From: Halorubrum sp. F4
GTDB lineage: Archaea > Halobacteriota > Halobacteria > Halobacteriales > Haloferacaceae
Direction: 5' to 3'
Length of the DNA: 64,000 bases
Assembly (NCBI RefSeq): GCF_027257195.1
Contig: NZ_JAPDFS010000005.1
Location: 44,442-108,441, forward strand
This document shows positions 33,473 through 44,864 of this stretch, in pieces (the stretch's first letter is position 1; each line of letters opens with the position of its first letter). The notes under the pieces are model-generated. The model saw only the letters and a list, made by a program, of their open reading frames with translations. It made no database searches and was not told the origin of the DNA. The position numbers were made by a program, and so were the translations under genes.

Positions 33473-35277
33473 TGGCCGGTGCGGAGCTCGTCGAGCTCGC
33501 GAAGCGGCGCGGGTTCTTCTTCGGCGCGAACGGCGCGTACGGCGGCACCGCGGGCTTTTACACCTTCGGCCCGCAGGGCGCGGCGCTCAAACGAAACCTC
33601 GAGGACGCCTGGCGCGACCGGTTCACGCTCCAGGAGGGGAACCGCGAGATCGAGGCCCCGACCGTGATGCCCGAGGCGGTCTTCGAGGCCTCGGGCCACC
33701 TCGAGGGGTTCGACGACCTGCTCGTCGAGTGTGGCGAGTGCGGCGAGTCCCACCGCGCGGACCACCTCGTCGAGGACGCGACCGGGATCGAGGACGCCGA
33801 GGCGCTGCCGGGCGAGGAGGTCGAGGAGCTGATCCGCGAACACGACGTCGCCTGTCCCTCCTGCGGCTCGCCGCTCGCGGGCCGGGACGTCGAGGACTTC
33901 AACCTCATGTTCGCGACCGACATCGGCCCCGGCGACGGCCAGCCCGGCTACCTCCGCCCGGAGACCGCCCAGGGGATCTTCGTCGAGTTCCCGCGGCTGA
34001 AGGAGTACGCCCGCGGGAGCCTCCCGTTCGGGATCACCCAGATCGGTCCCGCCTACCGCAACGAGATCTCGCCGCGGGGCGGACTCCTCCGGCTCCGCGA
34101 GTTCACCCAGGCGGAGCTCGAGCAGTTCATCGACCCCGAGGCGGACGAGCCGCCGCTCGAACGCGTCGAGGACGTCGAGGTCCGACTCTACCCGGCGACC
34201 GCACAGGACGAGGAGGACGGCGAGTACCTCGACACCACGGTCGGCGAGGCGGTCTCGGAGGGGGTCATCGGCTCGCCGTGGGTGGGGTACTACCTCGGCG
34301 TCGCCCAGGAGTGGTACGAGCGGGTCGGCGTCGACACCGACCGGTTCCGGTTCCGCCAGCACCTCGCGGGCGAGCGCGCCCACTACGCCGCCGACTGCTG
34401 GGACGCGGAGAGCGAGGTCGACGGCGACTGGATCGAGATCGCCGGCTTCGCGTATCGCGGGGACTACGACCTCTCGAAACACGACGCGTACGGCGACGAC
34501 TCCTTCACCGTCTTCAAACGCTACGACGAGCCGAAGACCGTCGAGCGCGCGACCGTCGACCCCGACATGTCGGTGCTCGGTCCCGAGTTCGGCGGCGACG
34601 CCGCCGCGGTCGCCGAGGCGCTGGAGACGCTCGCCGGACGCGACCCCGACGCCTTCGAGGACGAGACCGTGACCGTCGAGGTCGGCGAGGGCGACGAGCG
34701 CGAGACCCACGAGATCGACGCGGACGTGGCGAACTTCTCGATCGAGGCGGTCACCGAGAACGGCGAGCACATCACGCCTCACGTGGTCGAGCCGTCCTTC
34801 GGCGTCGGCCGGACCGTCCAGACGCTTCTGGCCCACGCCTACGAGACCGACGAGGTCGACGGCGAGGAGCGGACGTACCTCTCTCTGGCCCCCGAGATCG
34901 CGCCGCGAGACGCCGCGGTCTTCCCGCTCGTGACGAACGACGAACCGCTCACCGACCTCGCCGGCCGGGTCGCCGCCGACCTCCGGGAGGCCGGTCTGGC
35001 GGTCGCGTACGACGACTCGGGCTCGATCGGCCGCCGGTACCGGCGACAGGACGAGGTCGGCACCCCCTTCTGTGTGACCGTCGACCGCGACGGGATCGAG
35101 GGCGACGGGCCGGAGACCGTCACCGTCCGCGAGCGCGACTCCGCGGCACAGGCCCGGGTTCCCGTCGCGGACCTCGCGGACGAACTGGCCGCGCTCCGGA
35201 CCGGCGGGACCTTCGACGACCTGATCGACCGGTACGGGGCCGTGGAGACCGACGTGGAGACGACGACAGAGAACTGA
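33472..35277 (+). CDS. glyS: Glycyl-tRNA synthetase (alpha2 type)
   Basis: A 601-residue class II synthetase. Motif 1 is in the LMFATDIGPGDGQPGYLRPE region, motif 2 in YRNEISPRGGLLRLREF, and motif 3 in VVEPSFGVGRTVQTLL; the C-terminal anticodon-binding domain starts near 480 (LAPEIAPRDAAVFPLV). A CxxC pair in ECGECGESH and another in CPSCGSPL suggest a zinc site in the insertion after motif 1. Start overlaps the CBS gene. The ORF upstream of ATG 33472 is a shadow. Confidence 0.96.
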   Translation: MAGAELVELAKRRGFFFGANGAYGGTAGFYTFGPQGAALKRNLEDAWRDRFTLQEGNREIEAPTVMPEAVFEASGHLEGFDDLLVECGECGESHRADHLVEDATGIEDAEALPGEEVEELIREHDVACPSCGSPLAGRDVEDFNLMFATDIGPGDGQPGYLRPETAQGIFVEFPRLKEYARGSLPFGITQIGPAYRNEISPRGGLLRLREFTQAELEQFIDPEADEPPLERVEDVEVRLYPATAQDEEDGEYLDTTVGEAVSEGVIGSPWVGYYLGVAQEWYERVGVDTDRFRFRQHLAGERAHYAADCWDAESEVDGDWIEIAGFAYRGDYDLSKHDAYGDDSFTVFKRYDEPKTVERATVDPDMSVLGPEFGGDAAAVAEALETLAGRDPDAFEDETVTVEVGEGDERETHEIDADVANFSIEAVTENGEHITPHVVEPSFGVGRTVQTLLAHAYETDEVDGEERTYLSLAPEIAPRDAAVFPLVTNDEPLTDLAGRVAADLREAGLAVAYDDSGSIGRRYRRQDEVGTPFCVTVDRDGIEGDGPETVTVRERDSAAQARVPVADLADELAALRTGGTFDDLIDRYGAVETDVETTTEN

Positions 35278-35279
35278 TC

Positions 35280-35912
35280 GTGGCGCTCCCGGCGGCGGCC
35301 TGGCGCGAGCGCGTGGAGTTCGAGCGGCGGCTCGTCCACGCGAGCGGCACCCTCTATCCCGTCCCGTACCTGCTCGGATGGCTCTCGTGGGCGGAGACCG
35401 CGGCGCTTCTCGTCGCCAGCGTCGTCCTCGTCGGCACCCTGGAGTTCCTCCGGCTCGTCGTCGGGCTCGACCACGCGGTGTACCGGACGCTGACCCGCGA
35501 GTACGAGTCGGACTCGATCGGCGGCTACGCGCTCTATCAGGTCAGCATGGCCGGCGTCGCGCTGCTCGCGAGCACGTCGATCGCGAGCCCGACCCTCGCG
35601 ATCCCGGCGATGTGGATGCTCTCCGTCGGCGACCCGGTGAGCGGCGCGCTCGGCTCGAACGGCCCGCGGGAACCGAAACGCCGGCTCGTGTGGGTCGTGA
35701 TGTTCGTCGTCTGTGTCGCGGTCGCCGTCCCGTTCCTGGTCCCCGCGTTCGGGATGAGCGCGGGCGTCGCCGTCGCGGTCGCCGGCGCGGCGGCGGCGAC
35801 GATCGCGGACGGGGCCCCCACGATCGTCCGCGGGATCGCCGTCGACGACAACCTCACGATCCCGCCGGCGGCGCTCGCCGGGATGGTGGCGGCCGTCGCG
35901 GTCGTCGGGTGA
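35280..35912 (+). CDS. Dolichol kinase-like membrane protein
   Basis: A 210-residue integral membrane protein with about six transmembrane helices. EFERRLVHASGTLYPVPYLLG and WMLSVGDPVSGALGSN match the CTP-dependent lipid kinase/cytidylyltransferase family (dolichol kinase, SEC59-like). It would phosphorylate dolichol used for N-glycosylation of the S-layer. The GTG at 35280, two bases after the glyS stop, is the only start that retains the conserved N-terminus. Exact substrate is inferred. Confidence 0.78.
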   Translation: MALPAAAWRERVEFERRLVHASGTLYPVPYLLGWLSWAETAALLVASVVLVGTLEFLRLVVGLDHAVYRTLTREYESDSIGGYALYQVSMAGVALLASTSIASPTLAIPAMWMLSVGDPVSGALGSNGPREPKRRLVWVVMFVVCVAVAVPFLVPAFGMSAGVAVAVAGAAAATIADGAPTIVRGIAVDDNLTIPPAALAGMVAAVAVVG

Positions 35913-35947
35913 TCCCCGAGCGGGAAGCGTGAACCGCTTCGGGGATC
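35911..35947. terminator. Large hairpin after the glyS operon
   Basis: GATCCCCGA-GCGG (35911-35923), a ten-base loop, then CCGC-T-TCGGGGATC (35934-35947). Thirteen paired bases with a single bulged T, starting at the stop codon of the dolichol kinase gene. It may end or stabilise the CBS-glyS-dolichol kinase transcript. Confidence 0.5.
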
Positions 35948-36009
35948 GAACGGCCGCGAGGTGCGACTTTATCCGTCCTGCCCGTCTTTGAGCGAGCCGA
36001 GCGAGCACC

Positions 36010-37428
36010 ATGAGCACGCGATCAGTGTACGAGACGGTCGAATCGGAGCGGGAGCTACTGTACGACCTCGCGGAGCGGCTCTGGGAGACGCCGGAGTTGG
36101 GCCTCCACGAACACGAGTCGGCGGAGGCGCTCGCGACCACCCTCCGCGAGGAGGGGTTCGACGTGGAGACGGACGTCGCCGGGATGCCGACCGCGTTCGT
36201 CGCGACCTACGGCGAGGGTGACCCGACGATCGGAATCCTCGGCGAGTACGACGCGCTGCCGGGCCTCTCACAGGATGTGAAAGCCGAGCGGTCGCCGATC
36301 GAGCGGGGCGGCCCGGGGCACGGCTGCGGGCACAACCTCTTCGGGACCGCGACGCTCGGGGCCGCGGTCGCGGTCAAACGGGCGATCGAGGACGGGGAAC
36401 TCGAGGGGACGATCCGCTACTACGGCTGTCCGGCCGAGGAGACGCTCGTCGGGAAGACGTACATGGCCCGCGCGGGCGTCTTCGACGACCTCGACGCCGC
36501 GTTGACCTGGCATCCCGGCGACCTGAACACGCCGCGGGTCGGCAGCTCGAACGCGCTCAACTCGCTCCTCTTCGAGTTCGAGGGCGAGGCCGCACACGCC
36601 GGCGGGTCGCCGGATTCCGGCCGAAGTGCGCTCGACGCCGTCGAGCTCACCAACGTCGGCGTCGAGTTCATGCGGGAGCACGTCTCCGACGACGCGCGGC
36701 TCCACTACTCGATCCCGAACGGCGGCGACGCTCCGAACGTCGTCCCCGCGGAGGCGTCGGTGTGGTACTTCGTCCGCGCGCCGACCCGCGAGGAGGTCGA
36801 ACGCAACACCGACTGGCTCCGCGACATCGCGCAGGGTGCGGCGACGATGACGCAGACCGAGGTCAGCGAACGCTTCCTCTCGGGCTGTCACGACTACCTC
36901 GCGAACGGCCCCGTCACGGACGCCATCTGGGAGAACATGGAGGCGGTCGGCCCGATCGACTACGACGACGACGATCGGGAGTTCGCCCGCGAGCTGCTCG
37001 AGACGGTCTCGGAGAGCAATCGGGAGTCCCGACTCGAGGACCTTCCCGAGGACGTCCGGGAGACCGTCGAGCCGCACGCGTTGTACCCGGAACCGGTCCC
37101 GCCGTTCAACGAGGACGTGACCTCCGGCGGGTCGACGGAGGTCGGCGACGTGAGCTACATCGCGCCCACCGGCCAGTTCAACGCGGCGACGTGGCCGGTC
37201 GGCGCGCCGGGGCACTCCTGGCAGGTCGTCGCCGCCAACGGCGACTTCGCGCGGAAGGGGATGATGTTCGCCGCGAAGGTGCTCGCCGGGGCGGCTCACG
37301 ACCTGATGACCGATCCGGAGCGGCTCGAAGCGGCACGCGCGGAGTTCGAGGAGGCGACCGGCGGCGAGCCGTACGAGACGCCGCTTCCGCCGGAGGCGGA
37401 GCCGCCGTTCGACATGACTGCCGAGTGA
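36010..37428 (+). CDS. M20-family amidohydrolase (aminobenzoyl-glutamate hydrolase type)
   Basis: A 472-residue zinc peptidase-like amidohydrolase. The metal site is visible in GEYDALPGLSQ, GPGHGCGHNLFGTA, CPAEETLVGKTYM and, near the C-terminus, APGHSWQVV; the dimerisation domain with EGEAAHAGGSPDSGRSALDA sits between. This pattern is that of the AbgB/HipO group that hydrolyses N-acyl or p-aminobenzoyl-glutamate amide bonds. A TTTATCC box lies about 38 bases upstream. Confidence 0.88.
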   Translation: MSTRSVYETVESERELLYDLAERLWETPELGLHEHESAEALATTLREEGFDVETDVAGMPTAFVATYGEGDPTIGILGEYDALPGLSQDVKAERSPIERGGPGHGCGHNLFGTATLGAAVAVKRAIEDGELEGTIRYYGCPAEETLVGKTYMARAGVFDDLDAALTWHPGDLNTPRVGSSNALNSLLFEFEGEAAHAGGSPDSGRSALDAVELTNVGVEFMREHVSDDARLHYSIPNGGDAPNVVPAEASVWYFVRAPTREEVERNTDWLRDIAQGAATMTQTEVSERFLSGCHDYLANGPVTDAIWENMEAVGPIDYDDDDREFARELLETVSESNRESRLEDLPEDVRETVEPHALYPEPVPPFNEDVTSGGSTEVGDVSYIAPTGQFNAATWPVGAPGHSWQVVAANGDFARKGMMFAAKVLAGAAHDLMTDPERLEAARAEFEEATGGEPYETPLPPEAEPPFDMTAE

Positions 37429-37446
37429 TGGGGATCGGGAGTCGGA

Positions 37447-38697
37447 TCAGTCCCCGGCTTCCGGCCCGCTGCCGGCCGGATCCGGGCCGTCAAGCCACGA
37501 GACGGCCGTGCGCTCGAACGGCCCGGAATAGCCCATCAGCGTGGTCCCGAGGATCGCCATCACGAGCACGTAGCCGACGGCGAAGGCGTTGATCGTCGCC
37601 GCGAGTTCCGGGTCGAACGTCCCGGCGTTCGCGCCGCTTATCGCGATCGTCGCGATGATGAGCGAGAACTCCCCGCGGGTCGTCATTCCGAGGCCGACGC
37701 GCGCCGATCGTCGGGTGTCGAGCCCGAACGCCCGCCCCCCCAGATAGCCGCTGACGAGTTTCGTCGGCGTCGTGACGACCACCGCGAGCAGGATCAGACC
37801 GAGCACGCCGCCGAAGAGCAGCGGGTCGGTCACGAGCCCGATCCAGAAGAAGAAGACGCCGGCGAACGTGTCACGGAGCGGTTCGAGAAGCCCCTCTAAC
37901 TGGTGGGCGTGGTCGGTCGAGGAGAACGCCATCCCGACGAAGAAGGCCGCGACAGCCTCGCTGACGCCGAGCGCGAGCGCCGCACCGGCGATGGAGATGA
38001 GCACGCCGAGCGTCCGGAGCACGACGGACTCGTGGTCGTCCGTCTCGACGAGCCGGGAGAAGAGGCCGGTCCCGGCGGCCACCAGAAGCAACAACGCGAG
38101 GATGAATCCGACCGCGATCCCCACGTCCGTGACCGCCTCCGCGACGCCGCCGCTCCCGAGGACGACCGCCGAGACGACCGCGAGGTACACCGCGATGAAG
38201 AGGTCCTCGTAGACGAGGGTACCCAGCATCGGCTCTGCCTCGTCGTTGGCGATCCAGCCGAGGTCGATGAGCGACTTCGTGATCACCGCCGACGAGGAGA
38301 TGTAGACGATACCGGCGAGGAGGACCGCCGGGAGGAGCGCCCCGAAGACGAGCCACCCGAGGACCAGCCCGGCCCCGAAGTTGATCCCGAGGTCGATCGT
38401 CCCCGAGGCCGTTATCTCCTGGCGTCGCGCGAGCAGTCGATCGAGGTTGAACTCCAACCCGAGAAAGAAGAGCAGGAAGACGATCCCGAGCTCCGCGCCG
38501 AGCGCGACGAACTCCGACTCGGCGACGTACACCTCGCCGAGGACCGGGAGCCCGACGCGACCGAGGACGAACTCCCCGAGCAGCATCCCGGAGACGATGT
38601 AGAAGGGGATCACCGACTGGCCGAGCCGGTTCGCGATCGCTCCGGAGGCGGCGATCGCCGCGAACATGACGCCGACCTCCAGGAGGAGGTCAGCCAC
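37447..38697 (-). CDS. Cation/proton antiporter (CPA2, KefB type)
   Basis: A 416-residue membrane protein with 12-13 transmembrane helices and no C-terminal TrkA-N domain. VGVMFAAIAASGAIANRLGQ, the LFFLGLEFNLDRLLARR segment, and SSSAVITKSLIDLGW are typical of the CPA2 transporter core. It probably exchanges potassium or sodium for protons. The preceding gene on the same strand encodes a separate TrkA-C subunit, so regulation is provided in trans as in KhtTU-type systems. Confidence 0.9.
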   Translation of the reverse strand: MADLLLEVGVMFAAIAASGAIANRLGQSVIPFYIVSGMLLGEFVLGRVGLPVLGEVYVAESEFVALGAELGIVFLLFFLGLEFNLDRLLARRQEITASGTIDLGINFGAGLVLGWLVFGALLPAVLLAGIVYISSSAVITKSLIDLGWIANDEAEPMLGTLVYEDLFIAVYLAVVSAVVLGSGGVAEAVTDVGIAVGFILALLLLVAAGTGLFSRLVETDDHESVVLRTLGVLISIAGAALALGVSEAVAAFFVGMAFSSTDHAHQLEGLLEPLRDTFAGVFFFWIGLVTDPLLFGGVLGLILLAVVVTTPTKLVSGYLGGRAFGLDTRRSARVGLGMTTRGEFSLIIATIAISGANAGTFDPELAATINAFAVGYVLVMAILGTTLMGYSGPFERTAVSWLDGPDPAGSGPEAGD

Positions 38698-38754
38698 GGA
38701 GGATCACCGACGAGGGGGACTCGAAGGGGATTCCGGAGAGCGGGGAGCGCGCCG

Positions 38755-39234
38755 TCATTCGGTGAGGAGTTCCTCGAAGGCCTCGCAGTTCTCGCGGGTG
38801 CCGACGCCGATCACCGTGTCGCCCTCCTTCAGCGTCGTGCTCGCCGGCGGGCTGTCGATGGTCTCGTCGTCGCGTTGGATCGCCACGATCGTGAGTCCGG
38901 TCCGGTTGCCGATCTCCGCGCTCTCGAGCGTCTCCCCGATCAGCCCGGACCCGGGGTGGAGCTCGTACCACTCGAGGAGGATCCCGCCCGGAAGGGTGGT
39001 CTCCTGGGTCGCCGGCTCGAGCGGCTGGAAGTGGGCTCCCTCGATGATCGACCCGATCGTCCGGGCCAGGTCGTCGTCGAACTCGAACACCTTCTGGCTG
39101 TCGGCGCTCGGTTCGGGACGGTAGAACAACTCGCGTTTGCCCGTGTTGTGGATGACGACGATCATTTCGCCGTCGTGGAGTTCGATCTCGAACTTCTTGC
39201 CGACCCCCGGGAGATCGGATTCGGTGATCGTCAT
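38755..39234 (-). CDS. TrkA-C domain regulatory subunit (KhtT-like)
   Basis: A 159-residue cytosolic protein. The N-terminal half (MTITESDLPGVGKKFEIELH) matches the KhtT N-terminal domain; the C-terminal half is a TrkA-C/RCK-C ligand-binding domain ending KEGDTVIGVGTRENCEAF. KhtT binds nucleotides and gates the partner antiporter. It precedes the antiporter by 57 bases on the same strand. Start at 39234 is the ATG that gives the family N-terminus. Confidence 0.88.
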   Translation of the reverse strand: MTITESDLPGVGKKFEIELHDGEMIVVIHNTGKRELFYRPEPSADSQKVFEFDDDLARTIGSIIEGAHFQPLEPATQETTLPGGILLEWYELHPGSGLIGETLESAEIGNRTGLTIVAIQRDDETIDSPPASTTLKEGDTVIGVGTRENCEAFEELLTE

Positions 39235-39381
39235 ACGGAGTGTACGATCGGCCTCGGTAATAGTCCTGTATACCGATCCCGGATCGAGTTCGACGCCGGA
39301 AGCGCTCGCCGGGAGCACCCGTCGGACGGACGTCAGCCGGCGGCACCAAACGCTAAGTAGACCGGGTTCGAGAATGTTCCT

Positions 39382-39678
39382 ATGTGGCGCTCCCCGAGGA
39401 GCCAGGACCGTCGGACCGTGGTCTGTATCGCGTGCGGGGAGTCGGTGTTACGCGAGGACGCGCGCGAGTACGACAAGGAGGGAAACCGCTGGGACCGGCG
39501 GGACAAGGAGTTCGAGTACCTCTGTGTCGACTGTGACGACGATCTCTGTCACCAGCCCCGCGACGGACTCGAGTCGCTCGTCCTCTCCATCGAGTCCGAC
39601 GGCCTCTCACAGGAGGAGTTCCTCGACCGGTACACGGACGCCGTCGCCGACTCCGCGAAGCGACGCGACGACGGCTGA
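39382..39678 (+). CDS. Small zinc-finger protein, haloarchaeal
   Basis: A 98-residue protein with one treble-clef-like zinc site: VVCIACGESVL and, 29 residues on, YLCVDCDDDLCHQPR. The C-terminal half is acidic and helical (EEFLDRYTDAVADSA). I recall it as a conserved haloarchaeal DUF without known function. It precedes the RNase R gene by 67 bases on the same strand, possibly one unit. Confidence 0.75.
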   Translation: MWRSPRSQDRRTVVCIACGESVLREDAREYDKEGNRWDRRDKEFEYLCVDCDDDLCHQPRDGLESLVLSIESDGLSQEEFLDRYTDAVADSAKRRDDG

Positions 39679-39745
39679 TCCGACGACCGTCCCGACCGCG
39701 ACCGTCCCCGACAGGCCTTTCTAACGCACCCCCGTTGGGGTCGGT

Positions 39746-41047
39746 ATGTCAGACGACGAGCCGAAACAGGGCTCCGCCGAGGACCAGGGTCCCGTGACGG
39801 TCACGCCGGAGTTGGCCGACCGCCTCGCCGACAAGCGCGAGGACCTGTTCGAGGAGTTCGAGATCCGTGACGAGTTCCCTCCCGAGGTCCTCCGCGAGGC
39901 CGAAGCCCGGACCGAGGGCGTCTACGACGAGATCGAAGCCGAGATCGACGAGCGGCGGGACCTCCGCGATCTGACGACGTGGACCACGGACCCGATCGAC
40001 GCCCAGGACTTCGACGACGCCATCTCGATCGAGCGCGAGGAGGACGCCTACCGGCTGTGGGTCCACATCGCCGACGTGACCCACTACGTCACGCCCGACA
40101 CCGCGATGTGGGAGGAGGCGGTCGAGCGAGCGAACACCGTCTACCTGCCCGCCTACACGATCCACATGCTCCCGCCGGTGCTCGCCGAGACCGTCTGCTC
40201 GCTCGTCCCGGACGAGGACCGGCTCGCACACACGGTGGAGATGGAGATCGACGACGAGACGCTCTCGTTCGAGGACATCGAGATCTACAAGTCGGTGATC
40301 AACTCCGACGAGCGGCTCACCTACAACGAGTGCGAGGAGCGGCTGGAGGACCCCTCCTTACCCCTCGGTGAGGAGAACGCGCTCGCGTTCGAGCTGGCCG
40401 ACCGGATGCACGAACAGCGCAAGGAGGACGGCTCGCTCGTGTTGAACCCCAGCCGCGACCGCGCACACACCATCATCGAGGAGTCGATGCTGAAGGCGAA
40501 CAAGGCGGTGACACACACCCTGATGTGGGACCGCGGCGTCGAGGCGATGTACCGCGTCCATCCGCAGCCGACGCCCGACCAGTGGAACGAGGCGCTCAAG
40601 GAGATCCAGGAGCTCGACGGCGTCTCCATCCCCGGCTCGGCGTGGGGCGACGACCCGCGCAAGGCGGTCAACGCCGCCTTGGAGGAGTCGCCCGACCGCC
40701 AGCTCAACAAGATCCAGCGGGCCGTGCTCAAGGTGATGCCGCGCGCGAAGTACATGAACGACCCGTTCGGCGGCCATCACGCGCTCAACTTCGACATCTA
40801 CGGCCACTTCACCTCGCCCATCCGCCGGCTCTCGGACACCATCAATCACTGGATCGTCCACGAGAACGACGTGCCCGAGAACCTGATCGAGTTGTGCGAC
40901 CGCGCCAGCGACAAGCAGAAGGACGGCGAGACGGCGGAGCGGCTGTACAAGCAGTTCCTCCAGGAGCAGGGACTCGATCCCTACGCCGTGAACAACCGCG
41001 GATTGGAGGTCGTCGAGGACGCCGACGAGGCGAAACACACGGTCTGA
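39746..41047 (+). CDS. rnr: Ribonuclease R/II (RNB domain) exoribonuclease
   Basis: A 433-residue 3'-5' exoribonuclease reduced to the catalytic RNB domain. The metal-binding aspartates are in DPIDAQDFDDAISIE; the YFTSPIRR-like GHFTSPIRRLSDTINHW motif near the C-terminus is present. Bacterial RNase R has cold-shock and S1 RNA-binding domains on either side; none are here. Haloarchaea lack the archaeal exosome's Rrp41/42 core and depend on this enzyme (family knowledge). Confidence 0.93.
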   Translation: MSDDEPKQGSAEDQGPVTVTPELADRLADKREDLFEEFEIRDEFPPEVLREAEARTEGVYDEIEAEIDERRDLRDLTTWTTDPIDAQDFDDAISIEREEDAYRLWVHIADVTHYVTPDTAMWEEAVERANTVYLPAYTIHMLPPVLAETVCSLVPDEDRLAHTVEMEIDDETLSFEDIEIYKSVINSDERLTYNECEERLEDPSLPLGEENALAFELADRMHEQRKEDGSLVLNPSRDRAHTIIEESMLKANKAVTHTLMWDRGVEAMYRVHPQPTPDQWNEALKEIQELDGVSIPGSAWGDDPRKAVNAALEESPDRQLNKIQRAVLKVMPRAKYMNDPFGGHHALNFDIYGHFTSPIRRLSDTINHWIVHENDVPENLIELCDRASDKQKDGETAERLYKQFLQEQGLDPYAVNNRGLEVVEDADEAKHTV

Positions 41048-41096
41048 AGGGGATTCTCGACGTCGACGCTTCCCGAGCGGACACGGGAGAACAAGA

Positions 41097-41104
41097 GATT
41101 TACT
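41097..41104 (+). promoter_or_regulatory. Promoter of the lipoprotein gene
   Basis: GATTTACT about 25 bases before the ATG at 41127; predicts a leaderless transcript. Confidence 0.5.
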
Positions 41105-41126
41105 TCTGAGTCGGGGATCAGGAGTC

Positions 41127-41894
41127 ATGCGAACTGCCCTCCTCGTTCTGGTTCTTGTTACCGTCCCTCTTGCGGGGTGTAGCGGTCTTCCGGCGGAAGA
41201 TACGCCTTCGTCACCGACTGTCGGTTCTCCTACCACTCTCCCGGACGGTCTCTCCGAGAACGGCACCGTTGACACTGAAACCCTGGTCAACGGGCATGTC
41301 GAGACGCTCCGAGAGGAGAATTACACCGTCGAAAAGCGGATCGACGTCGAGACGGAGAACGGAACGACGCTGGTGAACTACGCGCACGTGAGCAAGGTCG
41401 GGGACGATCGTACACAGGCAGTGGACACACAGACATACGACGACAAGCGCGTTGACTGGTGGCTCAACGGTACCCGCACTGTGAGTCGGACACAGCGATC
41501 GAACGGTACCGAGTACTCCGTGAACAACAACGGTGGAGGGGGCACTCTCGGACTACTGGGTGGCGACGCTCTCCGTCAGGCCTTGGATAACGCCGAAGAT
41601 CCGACGATCACAACGGAAGACGGGACCGTTCAGATCCGCTCTACGACGACACCTGCTGACCTCGTACGGGGATATGAGATCGTCGGTGGAGTGAATATGA
41701 CGAACCAGACGACCACGGTCACGATGACTGAGGACGGTCGAATAACTCGCTACACCACCGAATTTACCGGCCACCCAGCCGATGACCCTGAAACGACTAT
41801 CACAGGCACCTACGATCTTCACTACACTGCATACGGCGAAACGACCGTTGAGCGGCCGAGTTGGGTCGAGGACGCCCGAAACGCATCGACATAG
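41127..41894 (+). CDS. Secreted lipoprotein, probably horizontally acquired
   Basis: A 255-residue exported lipoprotein. The N-terminus MRTALLVLVLVTVPLAGCSG has a signal peptide and lipobox LAGC without twin arginines, so Sec export is likely, unusual for haloarchaea that favour Tat. The mature part is beta-rich and carries many N-glycosylation sequons (NGT, NYT, NMT, NQT). The body has lower G+C and different codon choice from neighbours (more A and T in third positions), suggesting recent transfer. I do not recognise a function; the fold may be LolA-like. Confidence 0.75.
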   Translation: MRTALLVLVLVTVPLAGCSGLPAEDTPSSPTVGSPTTLPDGLSENGTVDTETLVNGHVETLREENYTVEKRIDVETENGTTLVNYAHVSKVGDDRTQAVDTQTYDDKRVDWWLNGTRTVSRTQRSNGTEYSVNNNGGGGTLGLLGGDALRQALDNAEDPTITTEDGTVQIRSTTTPADLVRGYEIVGGVNMTNQTTTVTMTEDGRITRYTTEFTGHPADDPETTITGTYDLHYTAYGETTVERPSWVEDARNAST

Positions 41895-41971
41895 CGGGAC
41901 CAGTAATTCACCAGATAGATGGCGAGAATTTCAACGAACTGATCGGTACGGGAGTCCCCCGTACTGAGCGA

Positions 41972-44710
<2,739 letters not shown>

Positions 44711-44713
44711 CTG

Positions 44714-44748
44714 CTTATATACTCGTGATGCGGTCGGCGTCGTATAGC
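44714..44748 (-). promoter_or_regulatory. leuS promoter region
   Basis: GCTATACG (44748-44741) would start transcription about 7 bases before the leuS ATG. A second TATATAAG (44721-44714) lies only four bases before the ATG, as at the tfb gene. Confidence 0.45.
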
Positions 44749-44864
44749 TTTCCATCCACGGGGAAGCCGACGAACGACGACGGGGGCGTCGACGTCGCGG
44801 CCACCGGGGGTCGATCGTGGTCTGCGGCCGATGGATTCTCCTCCCCGCCCGCGGACTCACCGAT

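Noticed and set aside
38690-39349. Alternate-frame minus ORF (219 codons) over the TrkA-C gene
   Set aside because: Arg/Gly/Pro-rich shadow; the KhtT-like frame is the real one.
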